A stretch of 64,000 nucleotides of DNA. It comes from Seminavis robusta (Eukaryota; Bacillariophyta; Bacillariophyceae; Naviculales; Naviculaceae). The notes below the pieces were generated by a model, which saw only the letters and a program-made list of their open reading frames with translations, was not told where the DNA came from and did no database searches. The stretch covers positions 1 through 64,000 of the forward strand of contig CAICTM010000268.1 of NCBI GenBank assembly GCA_903772945.1, written 5' to 3'. The translations under genes were made by a program, and so were the position numbers. Every line of letters starts with the position of its first letter. The first letter of the stretch is position 1. Shown one piece after another: positions 33,019-42,111 of the stretch.

Positions 33019-34682
33019 ATGGAATTGAAGACAATGAGGCTTGCCCACTACTACTTCGTTTCTCTGGGACTCTTCTTCACGTCCTGGACCAATGCTCAGG
33101 ATATCAAGCCCGTATCCGAAGTCTACCAGAATGCAGCAAATGACGTCAATGCAACAAATAAGGTAAATACAACAGCAAGCTTGGTGGATTTGTCTGAGCT
33201 TCGCACTGAGGTGCCCTTCTACGAAAAGGACACATTGACAATGCAGTTGATGGATGACCTTCCAGTATGGACAATCCACAGCATCCAGAAGAGTGATCCT
33301 GTCTTAGGTTATTGGTCAGGGTTGTCCCCAGATAGAATGGTGTCAGGACGGCTTTTGAACTACATTCATCCCTCAACTGGAATCGTTGTGATTCGAGGAG
33401 TTGTGCATGACCTAGCCAATGACATTTCTTATCAAATCAAGCCCGACGGACAAGGTGAAGATACTGTCACCAAAATTAGGTCAGGAGATTTGCCCCCTGT
33501 AGGTGACTCGAGAGTGCCCATATGGAGTCAGATTGTTACATTTGCCAGAAATCCATGGGGTGTAGCAACGGGGGTTGCGAAAAGTGTCGGCTGGAAACTC
33601 CAGTCCCTGACAAAATCTCAAGAGGAGATGGCCAGGAATGCCGTAACAGTGGACATCATGGTGATCTGGACACCCAATGCGGAATGCGCAGTTTCATCAC
33701 AATCAGTGGATTGTTCCCTCACAGACACTACATTGGCCAACATGGAAGCCGACATTGCAATGTGGGTCGTTGAAACGAATACGGTACATTCGAACTCAGG
33801 CACAGGCATCACCTTCAATGTGGTTCACCAGCAGAGGGATACGTCGGGATATCGAGAGACAGCAGACGCTTCATGTATTCTCTGCGATCTCACGGACACT
33901 TGTCATTGCCAACTAGGATACATCCATGGGTTGAGGTGAGTTTTCTGAGCCTCTGAGGGCAACGTGTCTTCTATCTGCTGGGCGGAATCTTATCCGTAGC
34001 ACGCTTCCCTCATTGCGTTTGCAGGAATGACTACAAGGCGGACTTGGTAACTCTTATTGCTGACACCATCAATCTATCGAGTAGCGCAGTTTGTGGGATT
34101 GCATGGATTGGCTCCTGCTGTCAGTTTAACGCATGTTACGGGTTCTCTGTCAATGATGCCGCCTGTACTAACAGCGGTTACGTCCCTGCCCATGGTACGA
34201 AAGCATTGATTGCCTTTCTTGACTATTTCGTTGTGAGTTCACTTATGGGTCCGTTTTTCTTGCGTGAAAGAGTTTGGCCACAATATGGGATGTAGAGTAA
34301 GTGAAGGCTTCCTTTTGGTTGTGCTCTGCCATGCAAGATATGTCGCTCCTGCTGTAGGTTTTAGGCTCATGCCAACTTTCGTTTCACTTACCGCTCGCAG
34401 CACGATAGGGGAACATCGTCGACTCAACAATGCCCAAGTGATGCCTGCACTAGCTGCGACACAAACTTTGGGTACCGTGTTCCTGGGCAGTTCCGAACGA
34501 TAATGGCCTACAACTGTGACACATACACAACTCAATGTGATGGCACGGCAACGGCAAGCTGCCCCGTAATTCCTTACTTTTCAGGTGAAGCGGAATACAA
34601 TGGAAACTCACTTGGAGGGGCAGAAAACAATTGCAGAGGAGCCATTATATCAAGCAAGGGAGCCATTGCTGGTTTCCGATAA
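33019..34682 (+). CDS. secreted metzincin-type zinc metalloprotease
   Basis: Exons are 33019-33935, 34025-34194, 34271-34296 and 34401-34682. All introns are GT-AG (89, 76 and 104 nt), and the joined product has 464 residues. The N-terminus carries a signal peptide (MRLAHYYFVSLGLFFTSWTN, cleavage near NAQ) and a propeptide region. The catalytic domain starts near residue 210 (VTVDIMVIWTP). The zinc site is HEFGHNMGCRHDRG: His362, His366 and His372 are ligands and Glu363 is the general base, in the metzincin order HExxHxxGxxH. It is assembled over two introns, one splitting the Glu codon, and a 26-nt microexon. The Met-turn is IMAYNC. The many cysteines fit an extracellular enzyme. It resembles M12-type peptidases (adamalysin or astacin clan) but I cannot name the subfamily. 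Confidence 0.88.
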
Positions 34683-35012
34683 GTCTCGTTATTACATTAC
34701 AGCCGAGGATGGTACGTGTGCGCGAGACATGGCATGCACGGCAGAATGGTATGCATGGCGGCAACGGAAGCACGACGGCTTTGATCATTTTTTAGCCATG
34801 CCAGAAACAAGGATGGAGAACCCACAACCGTGGTGTGTGTGAAATAGTTGATTGCAAGAACCTCGAAATTGAAGTGCATCAGGTTACTAAAAAATACATC
34901 AAGCTACAAGCTTTCTACGTTCTACCGCATGAGTTCTCGTCCAACCGAACCTGCAAAACCAACAAGTGCAACAAGTGCACAAATCAGCATTACGCGAGGG
35001 CCTGTGTGGCTC
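34683..35012. other. short intergenic region between convergent genes
   Basis: These 330 bases lie between the ends of two convergent genes and should hold both 3' ends. No gene or clear signal is recognised. Confidence 0.5.
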
Positions 35013-36832
35013 CTAGTACGTCAGGGCGCTGTATATTATTGACTCGCCTCGTTTGGAGCGTGGTTTCTCGGCGAAAGTATTGACGCTCTGGATCTTTGGT
35101 GCCGCCTTGCCTCCCTTCTTTCCGGTGCGGTTCCTTGTCGTGTAGTACTTGATCGCCGGATCTTCCACAATTTCGAACCTCGGCACTGCCACATCACTAC
35201 CATCCAGTGCTGGTTGTGTCTTTTCGTAGTCGTAGTCGCAGTGAAACTTGATATCTTCCAGTGTCCTGTTGTCATTGATCAGGGCGCCGACAAGACACCC
35301 GACAGTCATGGATAGTTCACTTCGTAAAGAGTCAATGCGTAGCTTCTTCAAAGTAGTGTCCTTGTTCAACTTGACAGACAACTTGCGAATGTCCATTGTG
35401 AGACCTTGCAGAATCAACCCTTCGAGGTTTCCATTCTTGAGTAACGATAGGATTGGTTTTGTAATGTCACGGCCCTTGAGGTACTTCTCGTCGTGCTTGT
35501 CTTCTGGCATGGTGAAGTCAAGGGTCAGCCTCTTGAGCGCGGGAAGATTCTTGAGTCCATCCAAGAATTTGTCGAGGCACTTGCCCCTCATTTTGCAGTT
35601 CCGTAACGTCAGGTCAGTCACCATGGATGTCCCCCACTGCTTTACGTTCGCCGTTGCCCACTTGCTGGACACCATGACGTTGTTGAGAATGAGCTTCTTG
35701 GGTGATCTGGAAATCAGGTATCCCAGTTCAAAGCTAGACATAAGAAAGAGACCTGATAGCTGCAGCGACAGAATGGCCGGGTTGTAGCCCATGCCCTGCA
35801 ACAAATAGTCCATTCCGTTGGCTTGACTCCACATGGCAACGTTTCGCGACAAGGATAGATGCCGCACGGTAATGTTGTTTCGGAAAAAGTTCAAAAGAGC
35901 AGCTCCCTTGCCACGGCCGTCGAGTGGTGGGAATGACAAGGACAGTTTTTCAATGGTTCGATCCCCCATGAGATACTCCATCAAGTAGGCAAATCCATCG
36001 TCGCCGTAGGAATCGGGCTCACACCAAAGTGCTTTCAAATCGAGTTTGGGGAAAAGCTCCACTCCGAAACGAGACACTTCCTTGGCATTGAGCTCAAAGT
36101 CCTTCCAGCCAATCATTTCAAAGGAGTGGATCCCTTCTTCCAGTCGTTTCTCGATGATTCTATCTATAATCTTGGAACTCTGTCGCGCTCGAAAGGCAAT
36201 TCCCAAGGGGCATACGCCTTCATGGTTGGGTTGTCGAAGACTTTCCGGGTACAAGTCAAGCAGCCGCTCCACAGTTTTGCGACGAGGGATGGCGTCTTTG
36301 CCTTGGCTGAGAACAGAATGGATGATCAAATCGCCTTTGTTGTCCCGTGCCTCGACGGCCATGGGATACTTGTTTGCCAAGAACTCGATGACATCTCCAT
36401 CCGCATGGACCTCGCAAGCAGCTTGCAGTGGCTATGCATGTGTTCACAGCAAAACGAAGAGAAAAGACATACGTGAGTTGCGTAGTTGGTTCGATAATCG
36501 AACGAAGGATTCCTTACAAAGAACTTGAGTTCCGGGTGCTTGGTCGAAACGGCCTGCGGATAGAGCTGTTCGACTGCTTCAATGACTTGAATCCCAGCTC
36601 CACTGGTAATAAAGATACTCAAAGGCAAGAGCTTGAATGCGACTTCTTCATCTGCTTCAAACTCTTCGGATGCCAACTCGGGATATGCCAGCAGCAATCG
36701 CAGCGCTTGTTTACTGGCGGAACTGTCGTCTTCACAGAGGTCATCCTGCTCGTACTGGAAGATTTGAGCTAGTTCCTGACGAGCATCTTGGAGGTTTTGT
36801 TCCTTGACCATACTGTTGTACTTGACCGACAT
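35013..36832 (-). CDS. ankyrin/RNI-like leucine-rich repeat protein
   Basis: Exons are 36832-36473 and 36431-35013. The 41-nt intron (GTATGT...CATAG) is very short. Joined, the frame reads NYATHPLQAACEVHADGDVI and yields 592 residues. The N-terminal 210 residues look like ankyrin-type helices (PLQAACEVHADGDVIEFLAN, KYPMAVEARDNKGDLIIHSV). The rest is a diatom RNI-like array (FLDGLKNLPALKRLTLDF, LLKNGNLEGLILQGLTMD, LVGALINDNRTLEDIKF). The C-terminus is basic, with RNRTGKKGGK. No membrane or targeting signal is evident. The partner is unknown, and such proteins usually serve protein-protein binding. If the short intron were not spliced, the first frame would end at 36326. Confidence 0.75.
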
Positions 36833-37199
36833 GTAGATACAGCTACAGCCGTGATGTTGTTGCGTTTTCGTGCAATCGGAACGTGGGGGTGGTTATTATA
36901 GTGTTGCCAGACCAGTTTGCTGTTCTGCTGTTCTTTTGTGGGTTGAGTTTCGATTTTTGGTGGACTCCATACTCACTCATGCAGTTTCATGGTGAAGCGC
37001 ACCTCGGATGGGCACCATCGTTTAGGCAACCGGTGCGCAAAGAGATCCTGATTAAAAACAAGGTGCGCATCCCGAGAATCAAAACAATGCAGTACGACTG
37101 TACCATACCAGTACGGTCACCCGTGCCGCAGTCACAGCTCATTACTTCAACTTTTGGATAAAGATTCAAGTTGCTGTATCGGTACAGTACATCCTTGCA
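36833..37199. other. divergent upstream region with duplicated leader
   Basis: This region separates the ankyrin/RNI gene (minus) from the secreted-protein copy 1 (plus). The block aggtgcgcatcccgaga at about 37061 recurs at about 39092 before copy 2, so the tandem duplication includes the promoter side. Confidence 0.55.
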
Positions 37200-38187
37200 A
37201 TGGTGCCCATCGTTCGCCTTCAAGTGCTTCTCCTATGTAGCCTCTCCATTACCACGACAGTAGCAAGAATAAACGATGACTTGCATGCTCACAGAGAGAG
37301 AGATTTGTTGACTTCTCTGGAGCAAGCAGACCAGGACAGACATCAGTTCCTTCGCAAGCTCGAAGAAGGTGACAGGCGCCGGGTTCGTGGCTCTTTTGGA
37401 GCACGCTGTGATGATGAGGAACAGAATCCCTGCCTTCCCAACCTGGATTGCACCAATTTGGGGGTTCCTCTTGGCAAACGCTGTGCCCCAGTGAGCTGCA
37501 TTGCACAGGAAATGGAGCTCTTTTCAACAGGATTATGATATGGAAGCATTCCAGACCACCATCTTTGCAGAAGCGGGGATCAGTGAAACAGAAATCTTGG
37601 AAACCTCAAAATTGGGTTTGCCAGAAGAAGAAGGGTCTTCATTACTGTCCCTTCGGGAGCGGTTTCGCACAGTGGGCGCTGCTGCCAACCCGACTGCCTT
37701 GAGGCAAGCAATGCAAAGCCATCCAGAACCAATGCTAGCAATGCAAGGAATCTTACAAAAGTGCACTGCTGCTACGCCTGCTGTTGTGAGCAGGCAAGCA
37801 AGCACAAGCACAAACACAACAGACAAACAGGATGATGTCATCGCATACGGTGGCTTGCATTTTGAAGGTGGCCTGGCCTTGGATGCTTCCTACACTCAAA
37901 TGGCTTCCACCAATGCCGATGAGATTCAATGGGGACGCATCTGTCTTGGTGGGCTTCACTTAGGTGCAGCTTTTGCAATCACTTTTGGAAGTGTCCCTAC
38001 CAATGACCCGGCTGCAGTTCCCTGTGTTTATTGGTGGGCCGAGATTGATCTTCCTCTTCTGGTACTCCCTTTTTCTTATTCCATAGGCATTGGAGCCAAT
38101 GGTTTGACTATGGCTGAACTGGGTCTTCTTGGGTTTGGCCTCAGTGTCGGCCTTGGAGGTTCCATGTGTGGTGTCTTTGCTGTCTGA
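37200..38187 (+). pseudogene. secreted protein, copy 1, frameshifted
   Basis: This copy is closely similar throughout to the intact copy at 39203-40216. The ATG at 37200 begins a signal peptide (MVPIVRLQVLLLCSLSITTT) and a charged, cysteine-containing mature region. The frame stops at 37538 because the run in gagctcttttcaac has one T more than in copy 2 (gagctctttcaac). From there the homologous sequence continues one frame over, undamaged, to a stop at 38187. The lack of any other damage suggests a recent mutation or a single-base assembly error. The family is unknown to me. Confidence 0.8.
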
Positions 38188-39202
38188 GATCGGTACATGT
38201 AGCTAACTTCCCTACGGTACTCTAAAGAACCCTCCAACAATCTCTCCGCCCCAATGTTTGTGGGGGTTATTGGTTTATGTTAGGGTAGCTGCATGGTGGA
38301 CAAGTCCTACTCAGAGTAGCCTTTTAAAATAAAAATAGAATTCTAGCTAGAGACAACTGGCTAGAAAGGAGAAGAAATAAATACTAAATAGATACGTTAA
38401 GGAGCGAGGGGGGCGAGGCTAGGCAAAGCAGTGGCTGCGGTGGTGGGTGGCTGGTGTGGTGGGCACACGGGGAGAGCAATGAGGACGCGAGCAGGGCAAA
38501 GCAAGGGGGGCAGGGAAGGGGGTGCATGGAGGAAAACCAGGAAGGACAAAGGAGCAAAATTAGCGGAAGAGTGCAAGTGCACCATCGGCATCCCAGAGAG
38601 AACGACGGTAGCTCATTGGCTAGAAAGTGTGAAAGTGCAGATCGACGTAGACAGTTCAGTCGTGGATAGAGATTTTCCAAAGCTAGCGTACTCCAAAGAC
38701 TGGCCACATAAAGGGTTGAGGGCCCCAAAGATCCTCGTCAGCCAAGGAGAGGTTGCAAGCTCGAAAACAGCCAATTTTAGTGACGGCTCTTGGCAACAAG
38801 TCGAGTGACGAGTCGAGTCGAGTCTCTCTCTCTATAGCTTGCTAGCTAGAGCTAGCTCAGCAGCAACGGCGTGGAGAACACACTGCTCTGCTATTAAAAG
38901 TCCTATGGCTATTTGTTGCACCAGAAGATGGAAAATTGGACTTGTTGCTGGCCTATTGGCTGGTTGTCTAAACGAAGGGTAACCTTTCCTTCTGTAGAGG
39001 CACGGACTTATGACAACTGTTGGCGAACTGGAACGGGAGCGAGCCCAGCCGGATGAGACCTAAATGGAAATCCGTTAGGATTAATAAAAGAGGTGCGCAT
39101 CCCGAGAAACAATCCCATACTGGTACCGGTACGTGTACGGTCAATGCAGTAACAGCTCATTTCTTCAATTATTGGATAGAGATTGCTGTATACATGCATG
39201 CG
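38188..39202. other. spacer between tandem copies
   Basis: The spacer holds the 3' flank of copy 1, a dispersed repeat (38371-38421, matching 12994-13046), a duplicated flank (about 38580-38880, matching about 40370-40660), and the promoter side of copy 2. No gene is recognised. A + frame at 38431-38808 falls in repeat DNA and is not accepted. Confidence 0.55.
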
Positions 39203-40216
39203 ATGGTGCCCATCTGTCGCCTTCAAGTTCTTCTCCTATGGAGCCTCTCCTTTGCCACGACAGTAGCAAGAATAAATCATGACTTGCATGCTCACAGAGA
39301 GAGAGATTTGTTGACTTCTCTGGAGCAAGCAGACCAGGACAGACATCACTTCCTTCGCAAGCTCGAAGAAGGTGACAGGCGCCGGGTTCGTGGCTCTTTT
39401 GGAGCACGCTGCAATGATGAGGAACAGAATCCCTGCCTACCCAACCTGGATTGCACCAATTTGGGGATTCCTCTTGGCAAACGCTGTGCCCCAGTGAGCT
39501 GCATTGCACAGGAAATGGAGCTCTTTCAACAGGATTATGATATGGAAGCATTCCAGACCACCATTTTTGCAAAAGCAGGGATCAACGAAACAGAAATCTT
39601 GGAAAACTCAAGATTGGGTTTGCCAGAAGAAGAAGCGTCTTCATTACTGTCCCTTCGGGAGCAGTTTCGCACAGTGGCCGCTGCTGCCAACCCGACTGCC
39701 TTGAGGCAAGCTATGCAAAGCCATCCAGAACCAATGCTAGCAATGCAAGGAATCTTACAAAAGTGCACTGCTACTGTTACACCTGCTGTTGTGAGCAGGC
39801 AAGCAAACACAAACACAAACGCAACAAACAAACAGGATGAAGTCATCACATATTATGATGGCATGCATTTTGAAGGTGGCCTGGCCTTGGATGCTTCCTA
39901 CACCCTAATGCGTTCCACCAATTATACTACTAACGTTGTATCGGAATGGGGACGCATCTGTCTTGGCGGGCTTCATTTAGGTGCAGCTTTTTCTTTCACT
40001 TCTGGAACTGTGTCTACCAATGACGCGGCTGCAGTTCCCTGTGTGTATTGGATGGCCGAGATTGATCTTCCTGTTCTGTTTCTTCCTTTTTCTTATTCTA
40101 TAGGCATTGGAGCCAATGGTTTGACTATATCTGAATTTGGACCCTATTTGGGGCTTCTTGGGTTGGGCCTCAGTGCCGGCCTTGGAGGTTCCATGTGTGG
40201 TATCTTTACACAGTAG
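39203..40216 (+). CDS. secreted protein of unknown family, copy 2
   Basis: This gene encodes 337 residues from the ATG at 39203, which corresponds exactly to the start of copy 1. The much longer frame upstream opens with TTG and is ignored. A signal peptide (MVPICRLQVLLLWSLSFATT) is followed by a charged region with conserved cysteines (NPCLPNLDCTNLG, RCAPVSC). A helical Glu/Gln-rich middle comes next, then a C-terminal domain rich in glycine and hydrophobics (GRICLGGLHLGAAFSFTSGT, GLLGLGLSAGLGGSMCG), probably beta-rich or membrane-associated. It is likely secreted or in an endomembrane lumen. It is intronless. I cannot name a function. Confidence 0.72.
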   Translation: MVPICRLQVLLLWSLSFATTVARINHDLHAHRERDLLTSLEQADQDRHHFLRKLEEGDRRRVRGSFGARCNDEEQNPCLPNLDCTNLGIPLGKRCAPVSCIAQEMELFQQDYDMEAFQTTIFAKAGINETEILENSRLGLPEEEASSLLSLREQFRTVAAAANPTALRQAMQSHPEPMLAMQGILQKCTATVTPAVVSRQANTNTNATNKQDEVITYYDGMHFEGGLALDASYTLMRSTNYTTNVVSEWGRICLGGLHLGAAFSFTSGTVSTNDAAAVPCVYWMAEIDLPVLFLPFSYSIGIGANGLTISEFGPYLGLLGLGLSAGLGGSMCGIFTQ

Positions 40217-40713
40217 AGGAGTGGTTACTATGGCTTGGAGGGAACTATGTGGTGTCTTTGCTGTCTGAGATCGGTACATGTATGCATAGCTAATTAGCAA
40301 TAAAATACCGGTACATGTAGCTAGCTACTGGTAGTACTCTAGCTAGTAGTTAAAAGAACACTTTCCCTCAACGAAGGCAATGAAGAGTCAACTGGAAAGT
40401 GACCAAGTGCACATCGACGCGCTCTAGAATCTTTCAGCCGTGGATAGAGTTGGTCCTCCAAATCTCCAACCTTAGGAACCCAAAGACTGGCACCACGGTG
40501 AGGGCAGCACCAACCAAAGAGCCAAAAGATTTGCGGCCACTCCTCACAAAGGAGAGGTTGTTGACACAGCAATCTGGCAACGAGCCGAGTGACAGTCTCT
40601 CTCTCCCTCTCTCTCTCTCTAGCTAGCTCAGGAGCAACGGTGTCGAGAACAGATTACGCAAGGGCACCACCATTGTCAGGTCTGAAGAAACGGCGAAAGA
40701 GGGCTTATTCAAA

Positions 40714-41550
40714 ATGACCGACGCTACCGCTACGCTCTCCATCGGTCTCGACCAACCGAATCGGTACCGTCTGTACGCGTTCAAAGCGTGTCCGTTTGCT
40801 CATCGAGTGCGACTGCTGCGATTGCTGGCGGCTGAAGACGCCATGGAAGTTTCGTTTGCCAAAGATCAGAATGCCGACGACAAAATGTACGTCTTTGATC
40901 CACCGGAACCCGTGTTTTCTGCCACCACACTTAAGCAGGTGTACCAGCAGTCTGCCGCTCCGGACTACAGTGGCCGATTCTCCACTCCCTTGGTCATTGA
41001 TCAGACGACTAAACAAATGGTCCACAACGAATCCTTGGACATCGCCGTGGCCATGGCGCAAAGCGACAATAGCAAAACATTATTGCCCGAGGGCGCCACC
41101 GATTTGGCCCAGGAATTGGCCAACATCACCATGCTGCCGTACAAATATCTCATGACCAAGGATGCCACGCAAAAACAAGACATTGTCGACCAATTGGAGG
41201 CTACGCTGGACAAGTACGAGAGCTTGTTGGGGACCCAACCGTATCTTCTGGGAGAACATATTTCACTGCCGGATTGCATTCTCTGGATCACGCTCATTCG
41301 ATTCGACAATGTCTACGGTCGCATCTTTGGGATTCTTTCGTCGTCAAAGACCATTCAGTCCGACTATCCCAACCTGACCAAATACGTTGAACGCATCTGG
41401 AAGACACCGTCGCAGTCTTCCAAGACGACATTGGGAGACGAAATTGACATGCCCGAACTGGTCCGACTCTACTGGGTGTCACCCACCATTGGAGCGCTGT
41501 GCAGTCATGATCAATCGCTGCCTCCTCCACCCGTGTTGGATCTCTTTTAA
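40714..41550 (+). CDS. Xi/Omega-type glutathione S-transferase
   Basis: This single-exon gene encodes 278 residues from an ATG at 40714. Residues 17-110 form a thioredoxin-like domain with the cysteine motif CPFAHR (Cys26), as in Omega GSTs and Xi-class glutathionyl-hydroquinone reductases. The pattern YSGRFSTPLVIDQTTKQMVH followed by NESLDIAVAM is close to the TVPVLWD-IVNNES block of the Xi class. Residues about 125-260 are the helical C-terminal domain. Such enzymes use glutathione to reduce glutathionylated quinones or thiols in the cytosol. Residue Cys26 is kept, so it is likely active. Confidence 0.8.
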   Translation: MTDATATLSIGLDQPNRYRLYAFKACPFAHRVRLLRLLAAEDAMEVSFAKDQNADDKMYVFDPPEPVFSATTLKQVYQQSAAPDYSGRFSTPLVIDQTTKQMVHNESLDIAVAMAQSDNSKTLLPEGATDLAQELANITMLPYKYLMTKDATQKQDIVDQLEATLDKYESLLGTQPYLLGEHISLPDCILWITLIRFDNVYGRIFGILSSSKTIQSDYPNLTKYVERIWKTPSQSSKTTLGDEIDMPELVRLYWVSPTIGALCSHDQSLPPPPVLDLF

Positions 41551-42111
41551 TTATTAAATGTGTAATTACTAGTACTTGGAATCAGTAAAAAGTATCGTTT
41601 TCAAAAAAACTGTGTAGCGACACCGTCCAACAGTGTAGGGCGGAAGGAAGTGCGAGTACAACCAAGAGCTATCACGTTGCATCCACGGCCATGATATTCC
41701 AGAACCCATTGCGCTCGCAATTATTGATGACAAAATCACACAGTGTCAATCCACCAATCGCTCTGTGTCGCATAGCGGTTCCGGAATGACGCCGGAGAGA
41801 GAAATGATTCGTTTTCCCTCGACACGGCTAGCTATATAGTTGACCGAGCTGTGAAGGTAAGTATCGTACTTGCCCGCCACACACGCAAGTAACTACTTCT
41901 CAGAATCTAGAATTCAATCAATTCCAGAATTGCATCGAGGGTCTGACATCAACGCAACCCTCACAAGATGCAAATTACTGGGAGCAATGCATCTCACTGG
42001 CATCGGGAGATAGCATCATAGAGTGCAAGAGCTAGCTGGTTATAGCCAATGCCACTTGCTGCCACTGCCTGCCACTGCTTCTGAAGGCTTGCATACGTAT
42101 GTATTCCGTCG
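41551..42111. other. intergenic region between convergent genes
   Basis: No gene is recognised in these 561 bases, which contain the 3' ends of the GST gene and of the LRR gene on the opposite strand. Confidence 0.5.

Larger units (their letters stand above)
36990..40660. repeat. ~2-kb tandem duplication carrying the secreted-protein gene
   Basis: The unit covers upstream leader, coding region and 3' flank. Unit 1 spans about 36990-38880 and unit 2 about 39055-40660. Coding parts are nearly identical, while flanks have drifted more (shared blocks gtggatagag, ccaaagactggc, aaggagaggttg, agctagctcag-agcaacgg). Higher identity in the coding part suggests selection or gene conversion there. Confidence 0.75.

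Noticed and set aside
38431-38808. Plus-strand frame with Gly/Lys-rich peptide
   Set aside because: It lies in the dispersed repeat and the duplicated flank, and is not kept in the second copy.
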